DNA of 64,000 nt, from positions 1-64,000 of the forward strand of contig JADZCA010000024.1 in the NCBI GenBank assembly GCA_020851795.1, read 5' to 3'. The notes beneath the pieces are model-generated. The model did not search any database and was not told the origin of the DNA. It saw only the letters and a program-made list of their open reading frames with translations. The translations under genes and the position numbers were made by a program. This document shows positions 52,555 through 60,722 of this stretch, piece after piece. This DNA is from Planctomycetota bacterium (GTDB lineage: Bacteria > Planctomycetota > PLA2 > JAEUHO01). Positions within the stretch are counted from its first letter, which is position 1, and every line of letters begins with the position of its first letter.

Positions 52555-52892
52555 CGTCTCTCCTCCCTCACGATGAGACGAGCGGGCGCGGCGGTGGCCC
52601 CGCCGACCGCTCTGCCGACCTCGAGGCGCTCGTCGCCACCGCGATGGCCGACGGCTCCAGGGTCGTCGCCGTTCGCCTCCTCCCCTCAACCCTGTCCGCG
52701 GTGGTGATCCGTCGCACGGGCTGGTTGCCCCCCTGCGAGCGGGGCGCGGTCGAGATCCGCCGCTGGCGCCGCGGGAGCCCGGCCGACTGGTTCCCCTGCC
52801 GCACCGGGATCCACCTCGACGCCGGCACGGTCACCTGGCTCGCCTCGGTCCTCGCCAAGGAGGCCGCATCGGGCCCGATGGAGGGCCCGTGA
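52551..52892 (+). CDS. Hypothetical protein specific to element 2, 113 residues
   Basis: No family recognised. Residues 25-105 look folded, with alternating strands (SRVVAVRLLPSTLSAVVIRR, GAVEIRRWRRGSPADWFPCR) and a final helix (DAGTVTWLASVLAKEA). The GTG at 52551 and the stop at 52892 give short overlaps or abutments with both neighbours. Element 1 lacks this gene: there the 97-residue gene follows the TubC_N gene directly. It may be a later insertion into the operon that preserved translational coupling. Confidence 0.6.
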   Translation: MTSLLPHDETSGRGGGPADRSADLEALVATAMADGSRVVAVRLLPSTLSAVVIRRTGWLPPCERGAVEIRRWRRGSPADWFPCRTGIHLDAGTVTWLASVLAKEAASGPMEGP

Positions 52893-53140
52893 TCGCCCCC
52901 GCGCTCCGTACCCGCCGTGAGCCCCCCGCCCCGCGGGAGCTCGTCGCGGAGCTCGCCTCGCTCCTCGCGACGGCCTACCTCCGGCTGTGCGCCCCCGCAA
53001 CGGCGGGCCAAGTCAGGGAGAAGGAAGCGTCGGCACCCGGGGCGAACGCGGGAGCGAACCAACAGTCCTTGAGTCCGTCGCCCGGCGAGCCCTCATGCGA
53101 CGACCCGGCGGATAGGCCGCCGGACAGGAGATCGACATGA
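52889..53140 (+). CDS. Short helical element protein, 83 residues
   Basis: The counterpart of the 97-residue protein at 10877-11170. The shared core is ELASLLATAYLRL, and the weaker QVREKEAS segment follows. The remainder is proline- and serine-rich and probably disordered. It starts at a GTG overlapping the previous stop (GTGA) and its stop overlaps the next ATG (ATGA). The function is unknown; the short conserved helix may be an interaction motif. Confidence 0.65.
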   Translation: MIAPALRTRREPPAPRELVAELASLLATAYLRLCAPATAGQVREKEASAPGANAGANQQSLSPSPGEPSCDDPADRPPDRRST

Positions 53141-53490
53141 GCAGTTCGAAGAAGCAGCAGAAGGTCTCGAAGCCGGCGGCAGCGAAGCCCTCCCCGAAGC
53201 CGAAGCCGCCGGCGAAGCCCCGGGTCCCGGCGAAGCCCGAGGCCCCGGCGAAGCCGGCGCCGACGCCCGACCGCGATCCCCGCCTCCCCGCCGCCGGCAC
53301 GGTGATCGAGCGCGTCTACAAGGCGAAGCCCTACCGCGTCGAGGTCCTCGAGCGAGGCTTCAAGTTCGACGGCCGCGAGTGGCGGTCGCTGACCGCGATC
53401 GCGAAGGAGATCACGAAGGCCCCGGCGATCTCGGGCCCGCGGTTCTTCGGGATCGACGACCCTGCCGCCGCGAAGGAGCCGGCGAAGTGA
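53137..53490 (+). CDS. DUF2924-like small protein with Lys/Pro/Ala-rich tail, element 2
   Basis: A 117-residue protein. The first 55 residues are a repetitive K-P-A-rich stretch of the type seen in DNA-binding tails (PKPKPPAKPRVPAKPEAPAK). A compact module follows (YRVEVLERGFKFDGREWRSL, TAIAKEITKAPAISG) that is nearly identical to the element 1 protein at 11167 and paralogous to the C-terminus of the next gene's product. ATG and stop both overlap the neighbours by 4 bp. A basic DNA-binding accessory of the recombinase is a reasonable inference. Confidence 0.75.
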   Translation: MSSSKKQQKVSKPAAAKPSPKPKPPAKPRVPAKPEAPAKPAPTPDRDPRLPAAGTVIERVYKAKPYRVEVLERGFKFDGREWRSLTAIAKEITKAPAISGPRFFGIDDPAAAKEPAK

Positions 53491-54050
53491 GCCGCGAGGC
53501 CACCACCAACGGGGGACCCGCCGCCGTCGGCGGGTCCGCCTCTCCCGCGCCGGGCGGGGAGTCCATGATCACGCGGATCGCGGCGCTGCGACGCCTCCCG
53601 GTCGGTGACCTGCGCGAGGAGTACGAGAAGGCCTTCGGAGAGCCCACGCAGTCGAGGAACAAGGACTGGCTCTTCCGCCAGATCGCTTGGCAGATCCAAG
53701 CGCTCGCGGAGGGCGGGCTCTCCGAGCGGGCCAAGCACCGCGCCGCCGAACTGGTGCGCGAGAGCGACGTCCGGCCGCGCAACCGGCAGTTACTCACGCC
53801 CGGACAGCCGGCGGAGGCCGCCCCGCGCATCGTGACCGTCGGGCCCGTGCGCGACGCGAAGGCCCCGCTTCCGGGCGCCGTGCTGGTCCGCGACTACAAG
53901 GGGCAGAACGTCGTGGTCCGGGTCCTCGAGGACGGCTTCGAGTGGAACGGGCGCGTGTTCTCCAGTCTCTCGGCCGTCGCCAAGGCGGTCACGGGCGCGC
54001 ACTGGAACGGCCACCTGTTCTTCGGCCTGCGGAAGGCGAAGTCGGCATGA
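53487..54050 (+). CDS. DUF2924 protein, recombinase-associated, element 2
   Basis: This protein has 187 residues and the same length as its homologue at 11475-12038, with high identity throughout: the core from MITRIAALRRLPVGDLREEY, the helix DWLFRQIAWQIQALAEGGLS and the C-terminal module RVLEDGFEWNGRVFSSLSAV. It overlaps the previous gene (GTGA) and the recombinase (ATGA). The strong conservation contrasts with the diverged replication genes and marks the right half of the element as a cassette that travels together. Confidence 0.85.
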   Translation: MSREATTNGGPAAVGGSASPAPGGESMITRIAALRRLPVGDLREEYEKAFGEPTQSRNKDWLFRQIAWQIQALAEGGLSERAKHRAAELVRESDVRPRNRQLLTPGQPAEAAPRIVTVGPVRDAKAPLPGAVLVRDYKGQNVVVRVLEDGFEWNGRVFSSLSAVAKAVTGAHWNGHLFFGLRKAKSA

Positions 54051-55435
54051 GGCGGAACGGGACCACGCTCGCCGCACGGAACGGGGTCGCCGGCCACGGC
54101 CCGGCGGCTCCGGCTTCGGTCCGCTGCGCGCTCTACGGCCGCAAGTCCATCGAGGAGCGGACCGCGACGGACTTCGGCTCGATCGAGGCGCAGCGCGAGG
54201 CGTGCGAGAACTTCGTCAAGAGCCAGGCGTCGCTCGGCTGGACGGCCCTCCCGCACCGCTACGACGACGAGGGCTTCACGGGCGCAAACGTGGACCGGCC
54301 GGCGCTCGCCCGCCTCCTCACCGACATCGAGGCCGGGGCCGTGGACGCCGTGTGCGTCTACAAGATCGACAGGTTGTCGCGCTCGATCGCGGACTTCGTG
54401 CGGCTGATGGAGACCTTCGACCGCAAGGGCGTCGCGTTCGTCTCCGTCACGCAGCAGTTCAACACGAGCACCTCGGTCGGGCGCCTGACACTCAACCTCC
54501 TGACGGTCTTCGCGCAGTTCGAGCGCGAGACGATCAGCGAGCGGACGCGCGACAAGATGCGCGCAGCCCGGCGCCGCGGGAAGTTCACGGGTGGCGCGCT
54601 CCTTCTCGGCTACGACCGCGCACCCGAGGGCCGGCGGCTCGTGGTCAACGACGCTGAAGCGGCGCAGGTCCGCGCCCTCTTCGACCTCTACCTCGAGCTA
54701 CGCTCGCTCATCGCCGTGGTCGGGGAGGCGAAGACACGCGGGTGGACGACGAAGTCCTGGGTCACGAAGGTGGGCCGCGTGGTGCCGCCCCGCCCGATGA
54801 CCCGCGGCTACATCTCGCATCTCCTCCGCAACCCGGCGTACGTGGGCAAGGTCCGGTTCGACGGCGCGACGTTCCCCGCCGAGCACGCTCCGCTCGTCGA
54901 GGCGGATACGTTCGCCCGCGTGCAGGAGCTCCTCACGCACAACGGAACCACAGGGGGGCGGGAGGTTCGCAACAAGCACCATATGCTCCTCACGGGTCTG
55001 ATCCACTGCGCGTCCTGCGACCGTCCGATGGCGCCGACCTACTGCAAGAAGCGAGGCCGGCTCTATCGCTACTACATCTGCCGCCGCATAAAGGAGGAAG
55101 GGTGGGGCGCGTGCCCGACGAAGTCGGTGGCGGCCGAGGAGATCGAGCGCCTCGTCGTGGGTCAGATCCGCGCGGTCGGCGGCGATCGGGAGGTCTTCGA
55201 GGCGACCCTCGCGTCCGCCCGCGCCCGGGCGGACGGCGTGAAGATCCACGCCGAGGACCTGCGCGGAGCGCTTTCCTTGTGGGACGACGTGTGGGGCGCA
55301 CTCACGATGAAGGAGCAGGCGCGCGTCGCGGCCCTCCTCCTCGAGCGCGTCGCGTACGACGGGGTGATCGGCAATGCAGCGCTAACGTTCCGCGCGACCG
55401 GGATCAAGGCGCTGGCCGGGGAGGTACGCGGATGA
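54047..55435 (+). CDS. Large serine recombinase of element 2
   Basis: The probable integrase of element 2. It has 462 residues, the same length as the enzyme at 12035-13423. The nucleophile is Ser34 in YGRKSIEER, with YKIDRLSRS and ERETISERTRDKMRAARRRG in the catalytic domain, the recombinase domain at about 195-300, and a zinc ribbon with CASC and YYICRR near 315-360. The C-terminal region is the most diverged part. It starts at ATG 54047 overlapping the DUF2924 stop, and its stop overlaps the HTH gene. No inactivating change is visible, so both recombinases in the window may be active. Confidence 0.92.
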   Translation: MRRNGTTLAARNGVAGHGPAAPASVRCALYGRKSIEERTATDFGSIEAQREACENFVKSQASLGWTALPHRYDDEGFTGANVDRPALARLLTDIEAGAVDAVCVYKIDRLSRSIADFVRLMETFDRKGVAFVSVTQQFNTSTSVGRLTLNLLTVFAQFERETISERTRDKMRAARRRGKFTGGALLLGYDRAPEGRRLVVNDAEAAQVRALFDLYLELRSLIAVVGEAKTRGWTTKSWVTKVGRVVPPRPMTRGYISHLLRNPAYVGKVRFDGATFPAEHAPLVEADTFARVQELLTHNGTTGGREVRNKHHMLLTGLIHCASCDRPMAPTYCKKRGRLYRYYICRRIKEEGWGACPTKSVAAEEIERLVVGQIRAVGGDREVFEATLASARARADGVKIHAEDLRGALSLWDDVWGALTMKEQARVAALLLERVAYDGVIGNAALTFRATGIKALAGEVRG

Positions 55436-55851
55436 CCATCGTCCTGCCGCTGCGAACGAGGCGGGTGCGCCGTCGGCGGGATCCCACTGCGCCCAGCGAT
55501 GCGCCGTCGTCCGAGGCCGACCGCGTCCCCCGCGTCGCCCGCATGCTCGCCCTCGCCCACCACTGGCGAGGCCTCATCCGAGACGGTGTCGCGAAGGACC
55601 AGGCCGCCCTGGCGCGCCTTGTCGGCGTTTCTCGGGCCCGTGTGACGCAGGTGATGGACCTGCTCTACCTCGCGCCCGGCATCCAGGAGGCGATCCTCTT
55701 CCTCCCCGCCGTGTGGGAAGGCCGGAGTCCGATCGGCCATCGCGATTTGCTCGCTGTCGCAGGGCGGTATCTGTGGAGCGAGCAGCGCTCGGCCTGGGCC
55801 CGACTCCGACTGCCCGCGAAGACAGGCATGTCAGACGCCGCGAGGCCGTAG
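55432..55851 (+). CDS. Terminal HTH protein of the recombinase cassette, element 2
   Basis: A 139-residue protein homologous to that at 13420-13866: a basic start (MTIVLPLRTRRVRRRR), the core PRVARMLALAHHWRGLIRDG, the HTH KDQAALARLVGVSRARVTQV and MDLLYLAPGIQEAILFLP. The C-terminal motif GHRDLLAVAGRYLWSEQRSA is weaker. The ATG overlaps the recombinase stop. It is the last gene common to the two elements. A role as regulator or directionality factor is inferred from the HTH and the invariant coupling to the recombinase. Confidence 0.8.
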   Translation: MTIVLPLRTRRVRRRRDPTAPSDAPSSEADRVPRVARMLALAHHWRGLIRDGVAKDQAALARLVGVSRARVTQVMDLLYLAPGIQEAILFLPAVWEGRSPIGHRDLLAVAGRYLWSEQRSAWARLRLPAKTGMSDAARP

Positions 55852-55970
55852 TCAGCGTGGCGCATCGGCTGCCGCCCGGCGACCAGGCGACAGGAGAAGA
55901 CTCTCCGGTCGACCTCGCGACGCTTCGATGATGTCGCCCCGGAGGATTACTCTCTGCGTACGGCTGAGCA

Positions 55971-56708
55971 ATGGACACCACGGACAAGATCCCCGTCATT
56001 CTCCTCGGACCCGGCGGCAGCTCGGCCTTTCGAGTCTTCAACCCCAACGAGTGGAGCGGGCGCAGCAAGCAGGTAGTCCATTCTTGTGCCGCCGAGCTTT
56101 CGTGCCTGCACTTCGGCCAGATGTTGATCGAGAAGATCTGCCGATACCCCGCCGGACGCTGCCGTCCACATCTCGACACACTACTCAACAGCAAGGGAAC
56201 CGAATCGTCACTCACGCGGTGCACCTTCTTCGGACAGGACCTTGAGCTCCACCTGGCGATCGAGGGGTTCTTCGCCAGTATCAAGACGACACTTGATCTC
56301 CTGGTGCAGTTGATCCAGGCGGAGGACGTCGTTCGAGTACACGTGGAGGGCTTCAACAAGGCGCGGGGCGACCCTGGCGGCCGAGTCTTGTCGATTCTGG
56401 GCAGCAACGCGGTAGCCGGGAAGGAGCCTACGTGCCGCCGCATCGCGGAGCTGATTTGCGATCACAAGCGACGCTGGATTGACCGCGCGATCCAGGTGCG
56501 CGACGAGTTCGTCCACCCTCCGCAGGGGGCTCAAGACTTGATGTTCGAACTCCATTTCGCTTCGCGCGAAGGGCAGATTGTCCTTCAGGACGCGGCAGCT
56601 CCACGTATCGATGGCGAGTCGATCGTTGTCTACTCTCAAGACCGGTTAGCGGATCTGGCGAAGTTCTCGGTCGACTTCCTCGCGCTGCTTCGTGCCCCCA
56701 AGGCATAG
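55971..56708 (+). CDS. Hypothetical protein with HEPN-like RxxxxH motif, 245 residues
   Basis: No firm family. The protein is helical in its central and C-terminal parts, with a long helix pair around residues 88-120 (LELHLAIEGFFASIKTTLDL) and 155-182. The second ends in VRDEFVHP, where R177 and H182 form the R-x4-H pattern of HEPN-type ribonucleases. HEPN proteins are common in toxin and abortive-infection systems. A single motif in a GC-rich ORF is weak evidence, so this is a suggestion only. GGAGG lies well upstream; ATG 55971. It lies just outside the conserved right end of element 2 and could be cargo. Confidence 0.55.
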   Translation: MDTTDKIPVILLGPGGSSAFRVFNPNEWSGRSKQVVHSCAAELSCLHFGQMLIEKICRYPAGRCRPHLDTLLNSKGTESSLTRCTFFGQDLELHLAIEGFFASIKTTLDLLVQLIQAEDVVRVHVEGFNKARGDPGGRVLSILGSNAVAGKEPTCRRIAELICDHKRRWIDRAIQVRDEFVHPPQGAQDLMFELHFASREGQIVLQDAAAPRIDGESIVVYSQDRLADLAKFSVDFLALLRAPKA

Positions 56709-56753
56709 TCCCCGGGGCGTTCGGGAGATGAGTGAGAACGCGGTCGGGAAACG

Positions 56754-58964
56754 TCAGCGCGACGGCAGGTCCGCCGACAGCCATTTCGTTTCGCCGTCGG
56801 CCCAGGTCGCCCTGTACTCACGCGCCTTGCGGCCGGGTGCCGCGACGAGGACGCGGTGTTCGCCCGCCGCGATGCCGCCGACCCACACGACTCTCCGCGC
56901 CGGGCCCGCCTCGAACCGTTCCCCGTCGACGAGCACATGCACGCGGTCGAGGATCTCCCCGTTTGCGGTCGGGACGACGACCTCCAGCGCGCCCTTCGGC
57001 CACGCGACGCGGTAGGGACCCGGGCCATCGGCGGGCACGCGAACGGGAACGCAGTTCTTTGCGCTGCCGACGAGCATGGAGTCGGCGGGGAGGGAGAAGG
57101 GAAGGCGGTTCGGTTCTTCCGCCGCCGCGGTCGCAAGCCACCCCCAGTCGATGTTGGGGACCTCGCCCCGGACGAACGTCTCTTCAGCTGCGACGCCGGA
57201 CGGCGGCTCGATCGACACAATCATGGACGACCGCTCGGGGAAGCGCAGCTCGCCGAGGTCGATCGTCGGGAGCTCGCCGTGCCCCAGATCGACCTCCACT
57301 GCGACGCCGGCGAGTTTCTCATCCTTCGGTCGCGCGACGAACCACGCGAGCCCGATCGACTCCGTCGCCAGCGGTAGAGCCTCGGTCTCGACTTCTTCGT
57401 CGTCCTCGCTGAGGAACGTCGGAAGCCGGGACTCGATCCGCACGCCGGCCTTGGGTTCCGCGTCCCCAGGCCCACGCAGGCGCGCGGTGATCGTCGTTGC
57501 GCTGGGCGGGAGGAGGGGAAACGGCGACGCCCCGGTAGCAGCCGCGGGCGGCACCTGGACCGATCGCATGCGCGGGGGGCGGGCGACTTGGAGAACCGAC
57601 ACCCCCGATGCGGGCAGGACGATGGATCCCTTCCTTGCGGCCTCCGTGACGTCGACCGAGCGCCCCAGGGCGCCGAGTCGGACGAGATCCTCCTCCGTCA
57701 GGGCGCTGGCGTCGACACGGAAGGTCCTCGTCGTTTCGCGCTGTACGTTCACCTCGGCGGGACCCTTGACGTCGAGGGATGCCTCGCCGCTCCCTCCGTA
57801 CTCGAGCGGACCCTCCAGGCGCACGACCCATGACCCGGCGGGGAGGAGAAGCTCGACGGTACCGTCGGAGCCCCGCTCGGCCCGATCGGCGACCCGACCG
57901 TCCACCGGCCGCCAAGCGATCACCTGGTCGTTCCGGGTGATCGGCCTCGCAGCGTCGGCGCTGCGCACGCGGATCGTGAACGTCGCCTCCTCAGCCTCCT
58001 CAGGTGAGCCGTCCTTCGACGGGAGGCGGACCTGGGACGCCACGCCAGGGACCGCTACGGCGTTTCCGGAAGTGGCCTCTCCCAAGGTGTCGTCGTCGGG
58101 GTCGACCTGGAAGTGGTCGAACGGAGCGAGTCCGAGCAACCGGAACGTTCCGTTCCTGTCCGTGAAGGTCCATGGACCGCGGTGCCATCCGCCGTCGCCG
58201 ACCGCGGCCCCGGCCACACGGATGCCCTTTGCGTCCACGACCGTACCGGTAGCGACCACGCCCCACTCCGGTCGAAGCAGGATCCCTCGGCGCGAGAAGT
58301 CGTACCCGCCGCCCGTCGCGAAGTCCTCCGCCGCGATCGACTCGCCGACCGGCCAGAGCCACTTCGTGTGGCGACGGTCGATGCGCGGCAGCACGGCGCG
58401 ACCGTTCGCATCCGTCGTTGCCTGGCGCACGTCGGGCGTGTGGCCACAGTAGAGGCGGTAGCCCACGAGTGCGTTCGCGACGGGGCGCTCAAGCGGGTCA
58501 ACTACCGTGACCGGGAGATCCTCCCCGCGGGCGAGCTCACAGACCGAGTCCGAGCCCGCCGACCGCCACTCGTTGCTGGGTGCGTAGCCCTCCGCCAGGA
58601 CGAGCATGTGGGACCAGGAGACCTCCGCTTCATCGATCCGCAGCCGGCCCCACTCGTCGGTCGGGCCGTAGAGGACGTCGTCCTTCTCGTTGACCAGCCG
58701 CGGGAGCGGATGGGTCGCTTCCCCAACGTAGTAGATCCTGGCACCGGGGATGCCGCGGCCCTGCTGGTCGACGACCCGCACGGAGAGCGCGGTCGGCTTC
58801 ACGACGAAGTCCGCTGTCCCCTCGAAGGGGTCGGCCACGTCGCGGACAGCCCAGGTCGACGGCGGGTTCGCCTGCGGGCGTTCCTTGTCGTCTCCCTCAC
58901 TACGGGCCGCGAGCCATGAACCGAACAGGACTGCGATCCCGACGTTGATGGCCGTGCGCTTCAC
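56754..58964 (-). CDS. Secreted protein with carboxypeptidase-regulatory-like beta domains
   Basis: A 736-residue exported protein beginning at the GTG at 58964 (VKRTAINVGIAVLFGSWLAA, a signal-peptide-like start). Repeated beta-sandwich signatures of the carboxypeptidase-regulatory/Cna-B type follow: LSVRVVDQQGRGIPGARIYY, LPVTVVDPLERPVANALVGY and TGTVVDAKGIRVAGAAVGD. It lacks the sigma-factor domain of the gene at 15189-18851 but resembles its extracellular part. Like that gene it is read on the minus strand, with one copy of the long repeat upstream. A cell-surface structural or adhesive role is likely; no enzymatic motif was seen. Confidence 0.75.
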   Translation of the reverse strand: MKRTAINVGIAVLFGSWLAARSEGDDKERPQANPPSTWAVRDVADPFEGTADFVVKPTALSVRVVDQQGRGIPGARIYYVGEATHPLPRLVNEKDDVLYGPTDEWGRLRIDEAEVSWSHMLVLAEGYAPSNEWRSAGSDSVCELARGEDLPVTVVDPLERPVANALVGYRLYCGHTPDVRQATTDANGRAVLPRIDRRHTKWLWPVGESIAAEDFATGGGYDFSRRGILLRPEWGVVATGTVVDAKGIRVAGAAVGDGGWHRGPWTFTDRNGTFRLLGLAPFDHFQVDPDDDTLGEATSGNAVAVPGVASQVRLPSKDGSPEEAEEATFTIRVRSADAARPITRNDQVIAWRPVDGRVADRAERGSDGTVELLLPAGSWVVRLEGPLEYGGSGEASLDVKGPAEVNVQRETTRTFRVDASALTEEDLVRLGALGRSVDVTEAARKGSIVLPASGVSVLQVARPPRMRSVQVPPAAATGASPFPLLPPSATTITARLRGPGDAEPKAGVRIESRLPTFLSEDDEEVETEALPLATESIGLAWFVARPKDEKLAGVAVEVDLGHGELPTIDLGELRFPERSSMIVSIEPPSGVAAEETFVRGEVPNIDWGWLATAAAEEPNRLPFSLPADSMLVGSAKNCVPVRVPADGPGPYRVAWPKGALEVVVPTANGEILDRVHVLVDGERFEAGPARRVVWVGGIAAGEHRVLVAAPGRKAREYRATWADGETKWLSADLPSR

Positions 58965-59130
58965 GGGTCGATCGTACCCAGACGCGGAGTTCGCCTTCCG
59001 CTGATGGCCGCCCGACGAACGAGTCTGGTTCTGCCACGGCCCCCCGTAAACCCATGCGCCGCGGGTACCACCTCTAGCGGAACCACAGGCCGAGAAGGCG
59101 CGCGGCCACTCCACCGGGGTCACTCCGACG

Positions 59131-59407
59131 TTCTCCGTTCCGAACGCGGGAGTGGGCCCCATACCCGTCAAACTGAGTTAACTCGCGCGGGTCGGGGCGA
59201 GAGCGGGGAGAGTTCGAGAGGGTTTAGGGCCTCTCCCGCTTAACAGTCCCGCCCCGGTACAGGCTTCGTGGGCGCGGCGTCGTCGCGAACGGTCGTCGCA
59301 ACTCACGCAACACACGCTGGTTACGGCGCCCCTCGCGGGACGCCCGCGGACGGTCCTCGCGCTGCGGTTTCTCTCCGCCGCGAGTCCGACAAATGAAGTG
59401 GCTCCCC
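59131..59407. repeat. Long intergenic repeat, copy 2, abutting tRNA-Asn
   Basis: Around 280 bp similar to 19131-19411, beginning at TTCTCCGTT.CGAACGCGGG and ending GAAGTGGCTCCCC, the last nine bases being the 3' end of tRNA-Asn with its CCA. The central hairpin is retained (GAGAGG-loop-CCTCTC). The flanking inverted repeat has changed on both arms (GAGTTAA / TTAACAG here, GTGTTAA / TTAACAC in copy 1), which hints at a conserved structure. It could be an attachment region, a structured RNA downstream of the tRNA, or simple duplication. Confidence 0.75.
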
Positions 59408-59474
59408 GGCGTGGACTCGAACCACGGACCTACTGATTAACAGTCAGCCGCTCTACCGACTGAGCTACCGGGGA
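59399..59474 (-). tRNA. tRNA-Asn (anticodon GTT), CCA encoded
   Basis: Read on the minus strand, the sequence folds into a standard cloverleaf: acceptor TCCCCGG pairing with CCGGGGA, D arm with AGCTCAGTCGGTAGAGC, anticodon loop CTGTTAA with anticodon GTT, and T loop GGTTCGAGTCC. The 3' end includes an encoded CCA (59399-59401). tRNA 3' ends are frequent attachment sites for genomic islands, and the adjacent long repeat is duplicated 40 kb away. Confidence 0.97.
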
Positions 59475-59557
59475 GCGCGTGAGCCGGGCGGAGAGCATAG
59501 CAACCCCTCCCCGGCAGGCCAGAATCGGCACGCGACCGCCGCAGCGCCCTCCGCCCC

Positions 59558-60229
59558 ATGCCCGCCAGCCCCTCCCCGGCGCCCCTCCCCGTGACCCCGC
59601 CGCCCGTCGCCGCCGTGATCTTCGACTACGGCGGCGTGCTGCGCCGCGAGGACCCCGCCGACTTCGACGCGTTCGCGCGCGAGGTCGGGCTGCCGCCGGG
59701 ATGGCTGTGGGCCGCCTTCCACGACATCCCCGAGTACGCCCTCTCCCGCACCGGCCGCCTCGACGCCGCCGGCTACCGCGCCGCCGTCGTCGCCGCCCTC
59801 GCCCGCGTCCTCCCCGCCGACCGCGCCGAGGCCGCCCTCGACGCGTGGGAGGCCCTGCGCCGCGCCGACGCCCCCGTCGAACCCGCGATGCGCGACGTCC
59901 TCGACCGCCTCCGCGGCCGCGTCCGCCTCGGCCTCCTCTCCAACGCCGGCGCCGGCGCCCGCACCCGCCTCGAAACCCTCGGCGTCGCCGCCCTCTTCGA
60001 CGACGTCGTCACCTCCGGCGACGTCGGCCGCGCCAAGCCCGACCCCGCCATCTTCCGCCTCGCCGCCGACCGCCTCGGCGTCCCCCCCGCCGCCTGCGCG
60101 TTCGTCGACGACACGCCGCGCCACGTCGAAGGCGCCCGCGCGGTCGGCATGCGCGCCCACCACCACCACCGCACGCGCATGGCCGACCTGATCGCCTTCC
60201 TGCGCGAGGTCGGCGCCCTCGCGCCGTGA
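59558..60229 (+). CDS. HAD-superfamily hydrolase (subfamily IA)
   Basis: A 223-residue phosphatase-like protein. Motif I is VIFDYGGVLRRED (nucleophilic Asp near residue 24), motif II is GLLSNAGAG, and motifs III/IV are GRAKPDPAIF and CAFVDDTPRHVEGARAVGM. The cap domain lies between motifs I and II. The length and spacing match HAD-IA hydrolases of the haloacid dehalogenase/phosphoglycolate phosphatase kind; the substrate cannot be told. It begins the run of ordinary chromosomal genes beyond tRNA-Asn, whose codon use is extremely GC3-rich compared with the island genes. Confidence 0.88.
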   Translation: MPASPSPAPLPVTPPPVAAVIFDYGGVLRREDPADFDAFAREVGLPPGWLWAAFHDIPEYALSRTGRLDAAGYRAAVVAALARVLPADRAEAALDAWEALRRADAPVEPAMRDVLDRLRGRVRLGLLSNAGAGARTRLETLGVAALFDDVVTSGDVGRAKPDPAIFRLAADRLGVPPAACAFVDDTPRHVEGARAVGMRAHHHHRTRMADLIAFLREVGALAP

Positions 60230-60302
60230 GCCCGCTCCCGCGCACGAGGCGGGCCCCGGGGCGACCGCCGAGTAGCCTCGCGCGACCGCCCCCGCCGCCC
60301 CG

Positions 60303-60722
60303 ATGACGATCCGCTACCAGTTCGTGCGCGCCTGGCCCACCGAGGCCGTCGTCGCCCTCTACGCGGCCGGCGGATGGTGGCACGAGAGCGCCGCGGCGCG
60401 CGCCGGCGTGCCCGCCCTCGTCGCCGGCAGCTTCCGATTCCTCGTCGCCACCGACGGCGACGAGACCGTCGCCATGGGCCGCGCGATCAGCGACGGCGCG
60501 AGCGACGCGTACGTGCAGGACGTCGTCGTGCGCCCCTCCCACCGCGGCCGCGGGATCGGGCGCGAGGTGATCGCGCGCCTCACGGCGGCGCTCGAGGAGG
60601 CGGGCGTCGGCTGGATCGGCCTCGTCGCCGAGCCGGGCACGACCGCGTTCTACGAGCGCCTCGGCTACCGCGTGCTGCCCGGCTACGTCGCGATGCGCCG
60701 CCCCACCGCCGAGGCCCCGTGA
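60303..60722 (+). CDS. GNAT-family N-acetyltransferase
   Basis: A 139-residue acetyltransferase. The acetyl-CoA-binding loop is VRPSHRGRGIGREVI (about residues 77-91), preceded by the beta-strand AYVQDVVV and followed by GLVAEPGTTAFYERLGYRVL, the usual C-terminal motif B. The substrate is unknown. Its stop overlaps the start of the DUF2156 gene by 3 bp (GTGA), so the two are coupled and may modify the same or related compounds. Confidence 0.88.
   Translation: MTIRYQFVRAWPTEAVVALYAAGGWWHESAAARAGVPALVAGSFRFLVATDGDETVAMGRAISDGASDAYVQDVVVRPSHRGRGIGREVIARLTAALEEAGVGWIGLVAEPGTTAFYERLGYRVLPGYVAMRRPTAEAP

Larger units (their letters stand above)
45891..55851 (+). mobile_element. Integrative element 2 (serine recombinase, prim-pol/DUF3987 replication type)
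   Basis: It is collinear with element 1 (5212-13866) and very similar in the recombination block (DUF2924 pair, 462-residue serine recombinase, terminal HTH). It carries a different replication protein and a different large first gene, plus one extra 113-residue gene at 52551. Limits are those of shared content; no attachment site could be fixed. It lies inside the interval between the two long repeats and ends about 3.5 kb before tRNA-Asn. No structural phage or conjugation genes are present. Confidence 0.7.
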
